This document shows positions 35,348-44,633 of a DNA stretch of 44,871 nucleotides, one piece after another. Where the stretch lies: assembly GCA_017561885.1 (NCBI GenBank), contig JAFZBF010000017.1:1-44871 (forward strand), given 5' to 3'. Each line of letters opens with the position of its first letter. The first letter of the stretch is position 1. A program made the position numbers and the translations under genes. Source of the DNA: Bacteroidales bacterium (GTDB lineage: Bacteria; Bacteroidota; Bacteroidia; Bacteroidales; UBA932). The notes beneath the pieces are model-generated. The model was not told the DNA's origin. It saw only the letters and a program-made list of their open reading frames with translations, and ran no database searches.

Positions 35348-36817
35348 ATGAAAAACAGAATGTTCCTAATGCTTCTAGCAACGTTGGTGCTCAGCTCTTG
35401 TGGCTCTTATGGCTACTATTCTTCTTCGTTGTATGACGACGGCATCTACTACAAACCTGACAGGGTAAGAATGATGACTGCCAGTCAGGCCGCAGCAGAG
35501 AAGGCCGCCGTTGAAAACGATGTGTTCACTGCCCGCGAGGCCACTAAGGACACAGAAAGATATACGGTCCATATCGACAAGATTGCTGTTGACGATTCGG
35601 TATACGACCTTGCTGACGGAGAAACTTATGAAAGCCGTCTGCGCAAGTTCGATGATACCGATATAACTCTTACCGTGAATATCATTGACTTTGATGATTA
35701 CTGGACCAGGCCCTGGTACAATCCCTGGTGGGGCACATACCGCTATTCTTGGTATTACCGTCCCTGGAGTGTGGCTCTCTACGATCCCTGGTTCTACGAT
35801 CCGTTCTTCTTCGATCCCTGGTATTACGATCCCTGGTACAGCGGCATCTACTGGTATTCATCATACTGGACTTCACCGTTCTACTATGATTCATGGTATC
35901 ACCGTCATCATTTCTGGGCATACGGTCCCAGCTATTACTACGGCCCTTATTACGGATACGGTTATGGCGGATATTACGGCCCCGGCGGAAACTATTTTGA
36001 CGGCGGCGGACGCAGAGACCGCGACGGTATGGTCTATGGCCGCAGGAATGGCACATCAGTAGCCGGCGCAGGTGCGACCAGCACGGGAGTCCGTTCAAGA
36101 TCATTTGCGACCACAGGTTCAAGAAGGGCTGAGGGAGTGTCTGCAGCAGTTTCAAGCGCATCATCAAGAGCAGTGGCAGAGTCTTCAGGCGCAACGGTGT
36201 CTACAAGGGCAATGGCCAACTCAAGGGATGCTTCTACCGGACTCACCAGTACTTCAGGCTCTTCAAGGTCAGTCAGCTCTCGCAGCACTGTCAACAACAC
36301 CACCCGCAGCACTGTCAACAATTCAGGCAGCACTACCAGGTCTGGTTCAGGCACTGCGACGACTTCCGGCACCCGCAGGTCATCATCTGCAGTGAACAGC
36401 GGCAGCACGACCCGTTCTTCTTCAGGTACGACTACCCGTTCATCAGGTACAACTACCCGCTCGTCAAGCGGCAGTTACAACTCAGGCTCAAGCCGTTCGA
36501 CTGGTTCCGCAACCCGTTCATCAGGTTCAACTACCCGTTCGTCAGGTACGACTACCCGCTCTTCAGGTTCAAGTACCCGTTCATCGGGATCAGCAACCCG
36601 CTCATCAGGTTCAAGCACACGCTCTTCCGGCGGCAGCTACAGTTCAAGTTCAAGCTCAAGCCGTTCTTCAGGAGGTAGCTACAGCTCAGGCTCTAGCCGC
36701 TCTACCGGCGGTGGCGGCGGATACTCTGGCGGCGGTGGATTCTCAGGCGGCTCAAGCAGCTCAAGCAGCGGCGGCGGCAGCGGCCGCAGCAGCGGAGGTG
36801 GCGGAGGAAGACGCTAA
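35348..36817 (+). CDS. Lipoprotein with Trp/Tyr-rich domain and Ser/Thr/Arg-rich disordered tail
   Basis: The product is 489 residues. Signal MKNRMFLMLLATLVLSSC gives a lipobox LSSC (Cys 18). A first domain (about 20-115) is of unknown fold. Residues 117-217 are extremely rich in Trp, Tyr, Phe, Pro and Gly with short tandem blocks (DPWFYDPFFFDPWYYDPWY). The last 250 residues are Ser/Thr/Arg/Gly-rich with short repeats (TTRSSG-type) and end in GGGG-RR. Similar proteins are sometimes called vitellogenin-like in Bacteroidota because of the Ser-rich tail; I do not infer that function. A very strong Shine-Dalgarno precedes it. The basic, disordered tail suggests binding to an acidic surface polymer, but this is inference. 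Confidence 0.8.
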   Translation: MKNRMFLMLLATLVLSSCGSYGYYSSSLYDDGIYYKPDRVRMMTASQAAAEKAAVENDVFTAREATKDTERYTVHIDKIAVDDSVYDLADGETYESRLRKFDDTDITLTVNIIDFDDYWTRPWYNPWWGTYRYSWYYRPWSVALYDPWFYDPFFFDPWYYDPWYSGIYWYSSYWTSPFYYDSWYHRHHFWAYGPSYYYGPYYGYGYGGYYGPGGNYFDGGGRRDRDGMVYGRRNGTSVAGAGATSTGVRSRSFATTGSRRAEGVSAAVSSASSRAVAESSGATVSTRAMANSRDASTGLTSTSGSSRSVSSRSTVNNTTRSTVNNSGSTTRSGSGTATTSGTRRSSSAVNSGSTTRSSSGTTTRSSGTTTRSSSGSYNSGSSRSTGSATRSSGSTTRSSGTTTRSSGSSTRSSGSATRSSGSSTRSSGGSYSSSSSSSRSSGGSYSSGSSRSTGGGGGYSGGGGFSGGSSSSSSGGGSGRSSGGGGGRR

Positions 36818-36873
36818 CACGAAACAAGACGCTGCCAATAATTTATTATCCAATAACAAACTTAGACTTTACG

Positions 36874-38406
36874 GTGATGAAAGCAATTAAATTTACAGCA
36901 TTGACAGTTTTGTTGTTGTCACTCTCCTGGGTCGGCTTTGCGCAGGATGTTGATCAGGCATACAACTTTTCAGAGAATCTGTATATAGGTTCGGCCCGAA
37001 CTCTTGCGATGGGTAATGCATTCACTGCGGTAGGCGGCGATCTTGGTGCACTCAGCATTAATCCCGCCAGCAGCGGAGTACTCAGGATGTCAGAATTCGA
37101 GATATCTCCCTCGCTGATAACAGCCGTCGGAAAATCCGACTACCTGAATTCATACAACCAGGCTGATTTCACAAAGTTCTCTCTTCCGAGCTTTGCATAC
37201 AGCCAGCACGTTTCTACCGGCCGCATGAATGGCTTTGTAAGCTTCAACTTCGGTTTCGCATTCAACCGTGTGAAGAGTTTCAATTCTATAGTAAACGCTT
37301 CCGGAACGATGAAGGCCGGGAGAGGCAACAATTCATCCAGCTGGCTCGGTGACAAGACAATGGCTCTGCTGAACTACGATCCCGCAGATTATGGCGACTA
37401 CAACGCTGATATTCCCTGGTCTTCACAGCTGGCCTGGAATGCATGGCTGATTGAAGAAGTCGACGATCTTCTGCTCGGAGCAACCGAGAATTATGATTAT
37501 GCAGCCAACAGGGCTTATCTTGGAGGTGATGTCCGTCAGGGTATCTACAGCAAGGTGACCGGTGGCATAGACGAGTTCACAGTCAATTTCGCAGGCAACT
37601 GGAACGACAACTTCTATTTCGGTGTCAACATCAACATCTACGATGTGGATTACAATGTGACTGACACTTACTCTGAAGAAGCTCTCAATTCCCTCGATTT
37701 CGAATCAGGTATCCAGCAGTTCAATTACAACTACTGGCAGAGGACCGTCGGTACCGGAATCGGACTCAAGGCAGGTTTCATATATCTGCCCACAGAGCAC
37801 CTCCGCATAGGCGCCACGATTTCGACTCCTACCAAGTATATCCTTACCGATTACTGGGGAATGTCGGTTTCAGACAGTTTCGACAATGGCAACAAGTACA
37901 ATGAGAACACACCTACAGGAAACTTTGACTACCAGGTTAAAGCTCCGATGAGGTACTCTCTCGGTCTTGCATACACCATCGGAACCGTAGGACTTCTGAG
38001 TTTCGACTATGAAGGTGTCAACTACTCAAAGATCAGTATGCGTGATTACTATGGCGGTATCGGCGAGTTCAGCGCTGACAACAATTACATCAGCAGTAAC
38101 TTCAAGCGCAACGCCAACATCTTCCGCGTAGGTGCGGAGATGAATGTTACTCCCGGAATCGCTCTCCGCGGCGGCTACGCCTATTACGATGATGCCAGAC
38201 CTTATTACGTAGGCAACAACTTCCTGTCTTGCGGTCTTGGTTTCAGGCTTTCAAAAGGCGCGTATCTTGACCTTGCATGGCAGGGCCAGCTCAGCAACGA
38301 GACCGAATTTACAGCGTATACTGACTATGACGGGTACTTGGCTCCGGTAGGATATCTGAACAGCTCCAACAACAAGCTGCTCGCTACACTCAGATTCAAA
38401 TTCTGA
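36874..38406 (+). CDS. OmpP1/FadL-like outer-membrane beta-barrel protein
   Basis: The product is 510 residues with a signal peptide (about 1-23, ending GFA before QDVD). The segment SARTLAMGNAFTAVGGDLGALSINPAS (about 40-66, read in part) is the typical start of the OmpP1/FadL family, with an asparagine-proline motif. Alternating hydrophobic strands follow to the end, and the last residues LRFKF end in Phe as in barrel proteins. FadL-type proteins carry hydrophobic compounds across the outer membrane; the substrate here is unknown. It lies 56 bp after the lipoprotein gene. An intrinsic terminator follows. Confidence 0.85.
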   Translation: MMKAIKFTALTVLLLSLSWVGFAQDVDQAYNFSENLYIGSARTLAMGNAFTAVGGDLGALSINPASSGVLRMSEFEISPSLITAVGKSDYLNSYNQADFTKFSLPSFAYSQHVSTGRMNGFVSFNFGFAFNRVKSFNSIVNASGTMKAGRGNNSSSWLGDKTMALLNYDPADYGDYNADIPWSSQLAWNAWLIEEVDDLLLGATENYDYAANRAYLGGDVRQGIYSKVTGGIDEFTVNFAGNWNDNFYFGVNINIYDVDYNVTDTYSEEALNSLDFESGIQQFNYNYWQRTVGTGIGLKAGFIYLPTEHLRIGATISTPTKYILTDYWGMSVSDSFDNGNKYNENTPTGNFDYQVKAPMRYSLGLAYTIGTVGLLSFDYEGVNYSKISMRDYYGGIGEFSADNNYISSNFKRNANIFRVGAEMNVTPGIALRGGYAYYDDARPYYVGNNFLSCGLGFRLSKGAYLDLAWQGQLSNETEFTAYTDYDGYLAPVGYLNSSNNKLLATLRFKF

Positions 38407-38435
38407 CGTTCTCAGGAACTGATCCAAATAAAAAA

Positions 38436-38469
38436 GAGGCTGTCCCGGTCGGGGACAGCCTCTCTTTTT
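38436..38469. terminator. Bidirectional intrinsic terminator
   Basis: GAGGCTGTCCC (38436-38446), loop GGTCG, GGGACAGCCTC (38452-38462), with T run at 38465-38469 and an A run on the left. It lies between the convergent barrel-protein gene and sppA and can terminate both. Confidence 0.92.
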
Positions 38470-38481
38470 GTATCGTCACTG

Positions 38482-40239
38482 TTAGAAGTCATATTCGTAC
38501 AGGAGTCTTGCATAGAGCATCCGGGGATCGTCAAGGATATCAAGGAGACGGTCGACTTCCTTGATACCGGTCTTGATTTCAATTTCTCCTTCGTCGCTAC
38601 CTGCCATCTGAGACATCATCTGGGCGAACATGCTCTTGTGCTCGGGAACCTCTACCAGTCTGTACTTGTCGAGGTTGGCTGCAGCTGCTGCATAGGCGAT
38701 GGCATCCACCAGACCTCCCTTGGCATCTGCAAGACCGAGGGTCAGAGCGTCGCGGCCTGTCCATACGCGGCCCTGTCCGATCTCGTCCACCTGCTCGGGA
38801 GTCATATTCCTGCCGCGTGATACGAGGCCTGTGAATTCAGTGTAGATCTTCTCGATCATCTTCTGCATATATTCGACCTCTGCATCGTCGAGCTTGCGCA
38901 TTCCGTTCAACATATCGCTGTGCTTGTTGGAACCTACGCTTGCAGTATTGACGTGGAGGGTCTTCTCCAGACCGCCGCCGATGTTGGGAACCATAGAGAA
39001 CACACCTATTGAACCGGTGATGGTGGTATTGTCAGTAAAAATATAGTCGGTGTTGGAACTGATCCAGTATCCGCCTGATGCCGCATATCCGCCGTAGCTG
39101 GCGATTACGGGTTTCACGGCCTTAAGGTTCAGCATGGCGCGGTTTATGATCTCTGATGCCTGGACGCTTCCTCCGGGAGAGTTGACCCTGAATACGACGG
39201 CCTTGACAGAAGAATCCTGCTCAAGCTTCTTGAGTCTGCGTGCAAGGACTTCTCCCACGATGTCGGTGTCGGGGTTGCCGCTCATATCTATTTCTCCGTC
39301 AGCATAGATCACGGCAATCTTGTCCTTTACCTTCTTGCCTTCATCTTTGAGTTTGTTGGCGGCATAGGTGCCGAGGTCAGCGAACTTGAGATCCTTGGCT
39401 TCCTTTACGTCGAAGAGGGTGCAGAGGTAGTCCTCGAGTTCATCTTTGTACATAGCTTGGTCTACGATGCCCCTTTCAAGCAGGGTCTCAGCATCGAGAA
39501 GTTCCAGATTGTCGATCCATCTGTTAAGGTCGTCGGCGCTGAAGTCGCGGCTTGCCGCAATCTCCTCAGTCAGAGAAGTCCAGATGCTGTTGATCAGTAC
39601 CTGGTTCTGCTCGCGGTTTTCGTCGGTAAGGTGATTCTGGGTGAACTGTTCGCCGGCAGCTTTGTATTTGCCGTGACGGATGAGCTGGACGTCAACTCCC
39701 AGTTTGTCGAGCAGGTCCTTGAAGAAAGTAAGGCTGGTGCCGACACCTGTCAGCATAGCCTCGCCGTATGTGTTGATAATGACCTTGTCGGCAACAGAAG
39801 CCAGATAATAGCTCAAGTTGTCATAGCCGTTTGAATAAGCGATGATAGGTTTGCCTGACTCGCGGAAGCGGCTCAGAGCCTGACGAAGCTCTTCGGCGCA
39901 GGTCATGCTCATATTCATCTTGTCGGTGTTGAGATATATGAATTTGACACCGGGATCGGAAGCAGCCTGGTCGATTGCCCTGATTGCGGTGAGCAGAGGC
40001 ATTCCGTCTTCCATAGAGAAGTTTTGAATGTTCTGCAGAGAGAAAGAACTCTGTCCGCGTTCACTGATAGGTGTCGAAAAGTCAATCTTGAGGATTGAAT
40101 GCGGCGGTACGACAGCTGTCTTGGAAGATCCGCCGGCTAAAGCAGCGCCGAGGCTGCCCATAAAAATGAAGAAAATGAGCCCAAGTGCTACGAGACATCC
40201 CAGCAGGGCTGCAAGAAAGATTTTCCAGAAATTGTTCAT
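38482..40239 (-). CDS. sppA: Signal peptide peptidase SppA, 67-kDa type
   Basis: The product is 585 residues: an N-terminal transmembrane helix (about 7-29) and two tandem protease-like domains. The catalytic Lys lies in HGKYKAAGEQF (probable K193) in the first domain, and the Ser in GGYAASGGYW (S388) in the second, as in E. coli SppA. SPGGSVQASEI (354-364) is also conserved. It degrades released signal peptides in the membrane. The gene has a -7 element in the preceding gene's stop codon, so it may be expressed on its own. Confidence 0.94.
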   Translation of the reverse strand: MNNFWKIFLAALLGCLVALGLIFFIFMGSLGAALAGGSSKTAVVPPHSILKIDFSTPISERGQSSFSLQNIQNFSMEDGMPLLTAIRAIDQAASDPGVKFIYLNTDKMNMSMTCAEELRQALSRFRESGKPIIAYSNGYDNLSYYLASVADKVIINTYGEAMLTGVGTSLTFFKDLLDKLGVDVQLIRHGKYKAAGEQFTQNHLTDENREQNQVLINSIWTSLTEEIAASRDFSADDLNRWIDNLELLDAETLLERGIVDQAMYKDELEDYLCTLFDVKEAKDLKFADLGTYAANKLKDEGKKVKDKIAVIYADGEIDMSGNPDTDIVGEVLARRLKKLEQDSSVKAVVFRVNSPGGSVQASEIINRAMLNLKAVKPVIASYGGYAASGGYWISSNTDYIFTDNTTITGSIGVFSMVPNIGGGLEKTLHVNTASVGSNKHSDMLNGMRKLDDAEVEYMQKMIEKIYTEFTGLVSRGRNMTPEQVDEIGQGRVWTGRDALTLGLADAKGGLVDAIAYAAAAANLDKYRLVEVPEHKSMFAQMMSQMAGSDEGEIEIKTGIKEVDRLLDILDDPRMLYARLLYEYDF

Positions 40240-40264
40240 TACTTGTCTGAGATTGTTTTGGCGG

Positions 40265-40272
40265 CAAAATTA
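40265..40272 (-). promoter_or_regulatory. Putative -7 element of sppA, sharing a stop codon
   Basis: TAATTTTG matches TAnnTTTG; its TAA (40272-40270) is the stop codon of the VKOR-thioredoxin gene. It lies 25 nt before the sppA start. Confidence 0.45.
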
Positions 40273-41427
40273 ATCATTTATTTGAATATCGAATTCAGAG
40301 AGAAGAATCTCCATAAGACCTTCAGCGTCGTCGACCTCTGGGATAATCCACTGATTGCCGTATACCAGCCTGGGAATGCCGTTCTTCCCCTGCATCGTGG
40401 TGCGGCCGAAAAGTTCGAAACTCTTTGAGAGGATAGAGCTGATGCCGGCATTTCCGGTGGCCGCGTACAGCTGATCTTCACCGCCTAGCAGCTGCGCGGC
40501 CCTGGAGGATGCAGCTTCCACGGTGCGTGGATACCAGCCTTTCGCCGGGTCTTCGGCCGTGAACAGCCACTCGTCGAATTCAGGGAATTTTCTGGGGTCT
40601 GTTTCCCATACGGCCAGGGCAAGGCGTGCCAGGTCGCAGGATCCTGCAAACGGGTCCTGGGAACGTGCGGCAACATAAGGGTTGCAGGCAAAGCTGAGAG
40701 GGCAGGGGACGAGTACGAAGGCTATCTCGGGATGTTTTTCGGTTATCTCTTTGGCTGCAAAATGAATCTTGCGGCAATGCGAACACTGGTAGTCGAACAT
40801 CAGGTTGATGCGGTATGTGGCATCAGCATTGCCAAGAACAGGAGTTTCATCAGCGCTGAGAAGAGGGAGGGAGCCTTGAGAGGAACCGAAGTCATAAGCG
40901 ACCTTCGGGGTTGTGGCGAGCTGGAACACCGCAAGGCAGGCTGCAAGAAAGAGTCCGGCAGCGGCGCAGACAGGGTTCCATTTCGAAGGGCAGTTCCTGT
41001 GGGCCTGATACCACAGAAGACCGGTCACCAAGATGCCGACGGAGTGGGTGGCGAGGCAGTATTTGCAGAACTGTCCGATGATCCATTTCTGGATGATGAA
41101 GAACCATATGGCGCTGCCGAGGATGGCTCCGCCGAAGAGAACCAGCAGTTTCCAGGCAAGAGGGGCAATTTCTTTGTCCCTGACGAAGCCCAGGCACAGA
41201 AGGATTGCCAGATATATGCCGGCGGCAAGCCCGGCGACGGGAAATAGCCCCATCAGGGAGGACCATCTTGTTCCGAGCACGTTGTCGCAGGACGAGCCTG
41301 GGGCACATCCGACCATAGCTGTTCCCCTGAGGGAGTGCAGGGCCATCACTATGCATAAAACAAGGGCCACGACGCTTGCAAGCATCGTGACCCGTTTAAG
41401 CATGACAGCACTGTCTTTATGTGCCAT
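40270..41427 (-). CDS. VKOR-thioredoxin fusion, disulfide-forming oxidoreductase
   Basis: The product is 385 residues. The N-terminal half (about 1-170) is a multi-pass VKOR domain. It has the loop cysteines C41 and C47 in GCAPGSSCDNVLGTRWSS and the active-site pair C121-C124 in GQFCKYCLATHS. The C-terminal half (about 175-385) is a DsbA-like thioredoxin domain with CxxC C215-C218 in DYQCSHCRK and a probable cis-Pro at P352 (NGIPRLV). Such fusions oxidise cysteine pairs in exported proteins and pass electrons to quinones, so the single gene serves as DsbA plus DsbB. It starts 5 bp after the stop of the GH54 gene, so the two are probably co-transcribed, with sppA next. Confidence 0.93.
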   Translation of the reverse strand: MAHKDSAVMLKRVTMLASVVALVLCIVMALHSLRGTAMVGCAPGSSCDNVLGTRWSSLMGLFPVAGLAAGIYLAILLCLGFVRDKEIAPLAWKLLVLFGGAILGSAIWFFIIQKWIIGQFCKYCLATHSVGILVTGLLWYQAHRNCPSKWNPVCAAAGLFLAACLAVFQLATTPKVAYDFGSSQGSLPLLSADETPVLGNADATYRINLMFDYQCSHCRKIHFAAKEITEKHPEIAFVLVPCPLSFACNPYVAARSQDPFAGSCDLARLALAVWETDPRKFPEFDEWLFTAEDPAKGWYPRTVEAASSRAAQLLGGEDQLYAATGNAGISSILSKSFELFGRTTMQGKNGIPRLVYGNQWIIPEVDDAEGLMEILLSEFDIQIND

Positions 41428-41432
41428 ATATA

Positions 41433-44400
41433 TTAATATGCGTTAGGTGCGCCTGGCGTAGGTATGTTGTCGGTCATCGATGCTCCGGCTGCGTGGGAAG
41501 CCTTGAGCGGGGCGGTGAGGGTGACACCGGTACCTGCAACCTGCTGTCCGGGTATGTGGACAATCTTGACAGGACTGGCCAGATTGATGGTGCTCGGCGG
41601 AATGACGTTGGTCGGGGCGCCGAACTGACGGCGGGCCTGGACTACGCTTTCAACGACTGCATCCTCATTGCCGATCTTGATGGCCTGTCCCTGACGGAAG
41701 CCCTGTACTCCCTGAACCTGGATAGACTTGGCACCGGGAAGGACAATGGCGGCAAGAACGGTGGCTCCCGGCGTTCCGACTTCCTTGACGACAGCAACTT
41801 CATTGCCGAGGTAGAGTTTAGATCCAGGTTTGAGTCCGGCTGTGTTGGCAACCTTGATGTTGGTCGCTCCTGCAGCGGCTGCAGCAGCCAGGCTTGAATT
41901 GGCCTGGAGCCTGAAGTCGTTGATGTTGTCATCGGCATCAGCACCGTCAGGATAACGGCCTGAACTGAGGTCGGGCGTTGCCGTCACAACCTGGCCGAAG
42001 CCTCCTCTCGGGGAGTAGACGTTCACGCGGCTTCCGCCCAGACCATGGCCAGAATCGCCGTGATAGCCCTCGGATACCCAAGGCTCGACGATGAGACCAT
42101 AGTTGAGGGCATCAGCTACGTTACCCTTGTCGGTACGCAGGATGATGGTACCGGCATTGGCGAATGTCGGACCTCCATAATACTGGTCTGCCTTGCCCTG
42201 GAATCCGGCTTCTTTAGCTCCGGCCTTCATTACGGGAGCGTCGATCTCGTGGTCCTGGGCGAGAGCGTCGGCAAGTTCAACTTCGTAGCAGAGCGCGAGG
42301 ACGGGCTCGTTTGATGAGTGAGGGAACTTGGTGGCCGGCTCGAAGCTGATACCGGTTCCGTTGTTCGCGAACGGGATGTTGGCTGAGTGGTTGTATTTGA
42401 TCGGTTCCTCGAGTTCGAGACCGGTTCCTGCCTGCTCGAGCGGCATGGGACCTCTGATAGAGCTTACTTCAGACTGAGTGCCGACAGACTTGACGGTAAC
42501 CCACTCGATGCCGTGGCCTTCGCTGGCGATATCCAGGCGGATCTTGTCACCGGCAGTGATATTGGCGGTAGAAGTCACCTTAATGTTAGTGTCGCCGGGT
42601 TTTGCTTCGTATGCAAGGTAAGCCTGGGAGCCGGGCTTGCCGACCTCGGTGATGGTGACAACCTCGTATTTCTCAGTCACGCGCTCGACTGCAGGATACT
42701 CGGCGCCATAGCCGATTGCCATCTTCTGGCCTACCTGGAATCCGGCTGTGCTGGTCACGGGTATATTCTTCGAACCTGCAGGGATGGTGATTACCGGTCC
42801 CTCGGGCAGCGGCTGCCACAGTGTGGTAGGAGTGCCGGGAACGGCCCTTGCTCCGCCGAAGCCGCCCATTCCGGGTGCCGGTGCGGGTTCGGGTGCAGGT
42901 GCGTTGACTTTGGCTATCTTGACTTTCTCACCGTCTATCTCGATGGTGTCGCCTGCCTTGAGACCGTCTACGCTGCGGGTGTAGATGACTTTGTCACCCT
43001 TTGCTGCGGGAACGGCAAGACCTGTGGTGGCCAGGCCGAACACATAGAAGCTCTTCGGGGCGAGGGTGGTTCCTGCGGGAACCTTTGCGCTTGAGAAGTG
43101 AGGGATGTTGATCTTGTGTGTGGTGAGGTTCCAGCCAGAGATATCGACATCCTTGTCGGAAGCGTTATAGAGCTCGATGAAAGAGTCGGTGGCGTTTGCA
43201 CCTGCGATGCGGAACTCGTTGATCTTGACGGGAGCGGTGTTGCGAACCTTCTCGATAGATTTTTCGGTATTGCGGCCCCATTTTGCGACGCCGCGAAGGT
43301 CACCGTTGAATTCCTTGTCGGCAGAAGTGACGTCGAAGGTCTCGATGACGGTCTGTCCGGGTTCCACTGCGTATGCTACTTTCTTGGCAGCTTCAGCTTT
43401 CCATCCGGTCGGAACTTCTACGCTGAGGGTAAGTCCGTTTATGGCTTTGCCTGTGGTGTTGACGAACTTCACGGCGACTTTCTGGGTCTCGCCGGGAACG
43501 AAGGTCTGGAGGCGGTTGGGCCTGTTGATGTCCTTCTCGGCGGCCACGGTCACGCGCTCTACGTCATAATGTGCGGCTACGATGTTGGCCTGCACTTCCT
43601 GCTGGAGCTCGGCGGTGGGGAAGGTGCCGGCGAAGGTGATAGCGCCCTCGTAGAAGGTACCCTGAGAACCGACAGAGTTGTCACCGCCGTTACCGAGCAG
43701 GATGGCGCCCTGCTTGCGCATCGGGTCGTAGCTGCTGCGGGGGTTCTGGATACGGCCTCCGTCATAGTATATCTTGAGTTCGCCCTGCTGAGCATCGCCG
43801 CCCATAGACCTCCAGTGGTGAGGCTCGCCGTCAGCTGTGGCGGTCACGAACCTCCACTCCACGGGATTGATGGTAGGGCAGAACTTGTCGTTGGGATCAG
43901 GGTTGACGCAGCCCACGAGGTTGTTCTCCTGGTCGGTCATGATCCACGGACCGGGCTCGATACCCTTGTACCAGGCGGTGGCGTTTCCGAAGTATGTGGT
44001 CTCCATAGTACCGTCACCGTCGTCACGCGAGTCGGTCTCGGCGTTGCCGTAGTCGAAGCAGCAGCCGTCGTTATAGTGGTTACCGGCGATTACCCAGTAC
44101 TGTCCTTCAGCCTGGTCGTCGACGGCGATTCCCTTGGTGTCGTTCCAGCGCATACCCATACCGGGAGCGATGAACACGCCGTAAACCTTGTGGCCGTAGA
44201 TGGTCACAGGCGCCCAGTCAGCCACGGGGACGTTGTTGAAGCCACCCATCGCGTGGCCTCCGAATCCTCCGCGCGGAGCCTGTTTCAGGTCGTTTCCGCT
44301 GGGGCCCTGGTCATAAATTGTAGTAATCCAGCAGTAAGTGTCGGCGCAGAACTTGTCCTGTGCTTCGGCATCTGCATATCCATAGGGACGAACTACGCCG

Positions 44401-44633
44401 ATGTCGAGGGTTTTTCCGTCGGACTGGCGCATAACCTGGTAGAGGGGACCGTTGTATGCCTTGAACAGAGCACGTGTCGTACTGTGAGCAGAGGCGCAAG
44501 GTGTTCCTCCTCTTGCATAAACATCACAAGGTCCTTCGGGCCTTGATCCGTTCTGGCAGGCGGCGACTGCTAAGATCGCTGCCGGAATCACTACCACGGC
44601 TGTGATAATGGAGATGAACAGAGTTTTTTTCAT
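41433..44633 (-). CDS. GH54-type alpha-L-arabinofuranosidase-like lipoprotein with lamin-tail and beta-repeat regions
   Basis: The product is 1066 residues. The N-terminus (lipobox-like VAAC, Cys 26) suggests a lipoprotein. Residues 34-356 match the GH54 catalytic domain, mainly known from fungi: CDVYARGGTPCASAHSTTRAL early, then the vicinal cysteines C191-C192 in NDGCCFDYGNAE, the nucleophile block DQENN (D234, E236, N237, N238) and the acid/base block GGDNS (D318). Cysteine pairs C36/C46 and C96/C101 are also kept. A NEW3-like domain (about 370-455) and a lamin-tail-like domain (about 464-555) follow; the latter seems to resume at 828-846 after a long insertion. Repeats of the type AGATNIKVANTAGL and GTG-x-T-x-x-PLK fill the C-terminus. 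It should release L-arabinose from arabinan or arabinoxylan. It lies 5 bp before the VKOR-thioredoxin gene. Confidence 0.85.
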   Translation of the reverse strand: MKKTLFISIITAVVVIPAAILAVAACQNGSRPEGPCDVYARGGTPCASAHSTTRALFKAYNGPLYQVMRQSDGKTLDIGVVRPYGYADAEAQDKFCADTYCWITTIYDQGPSGNDLKQAPRGGFGGHAMGGFNNVPVADWAPVTIYGHKVYGVFIAPGMGMRWNDTKGIAVDDQAEGQYWVIAGNHYNDGCCFDYGNAETDSRDDGDGTMETTYFGNATAWYKGIEPGPWIMTDQENNLVGCVNPDPNDKFCPTINPVEWRFVTATADGEPHHWRSMGGDAQQGELKIYYDGGRIQNPRSSYDPMRKQGAILLGNGGDNSVGSQGTFYEGAITFAGTFPTAELQQEVQANIVAAHYDVERVTVAAEKDINRPNRLQTFVPGETQKVAVKFVNTTGKAINGLTLSVEVPTGWKAEAAKKVAYAVEPGQTVIETFDVTSADKEFNGDLRGVAKWGRNTEKSIEKVRNTAPVKINEFRIAGANATDSFIELYNASDKDVDISGWNLTTHKINIPHFSSAKVPAGTTLAPKSFYVFGLATTGLAVPAAKGDKVIYTRSVDGLKAGDTIEIDGEKVKIAKVNAPAPEPAPAPGMGGFGGARAVPGTPTTLWQPLPEGPVITIPAGSKNIPVTSTAGFQVGQKMAIGYGAEYPAVERVTEKYEVVTITEVGKPGSQAYLAYEAKPGDTNIKVTSTANITAGDKIRLDIASEGHGIEWVTVKSVGTQSEVSSIRGPMPLEQAGTGLELEEPIKYNHSANIPFANNGTGISFEPATKFPHSSNEPVLALCYEVELADALAQDHEIDAPVMKAGAKEAGFQGKADQYYGGPTFANAGTIILRTDKGNVADALNYGLIVEPWVSEGYHGDSGHGLGGSRVNVYSPRGGFGQVVTATPDLSSGRYPDGADADDNINDFRLQANSSLAAAAAAGATNIKVANTAGLKPGSKLYLGNEVAVVKEVGTPGATVLAAIVLPGAKSIQVQGVQGFRQGQAIKIGNEDAVVESVVQARRQFGAPTNVIPPSTINLASPVKIVHIPGQQVAGTGVTLTAPLKASHAAGASMTDNIPTPGAPNAY

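Noticed and set aside
36034..36408. Minus-strand frames in the Ser-rich lipoprotein gene
   Set aside because: These come from repetitive codons; no start context, no promoter and no domain.
43098..44546. Long plus-strand frame (482 codons) opposite the GH54 gene
   Set aside because: It is the complement of a well-defined GH54 domain, has no domain of its own, and arises from the codon bias of the real gene.
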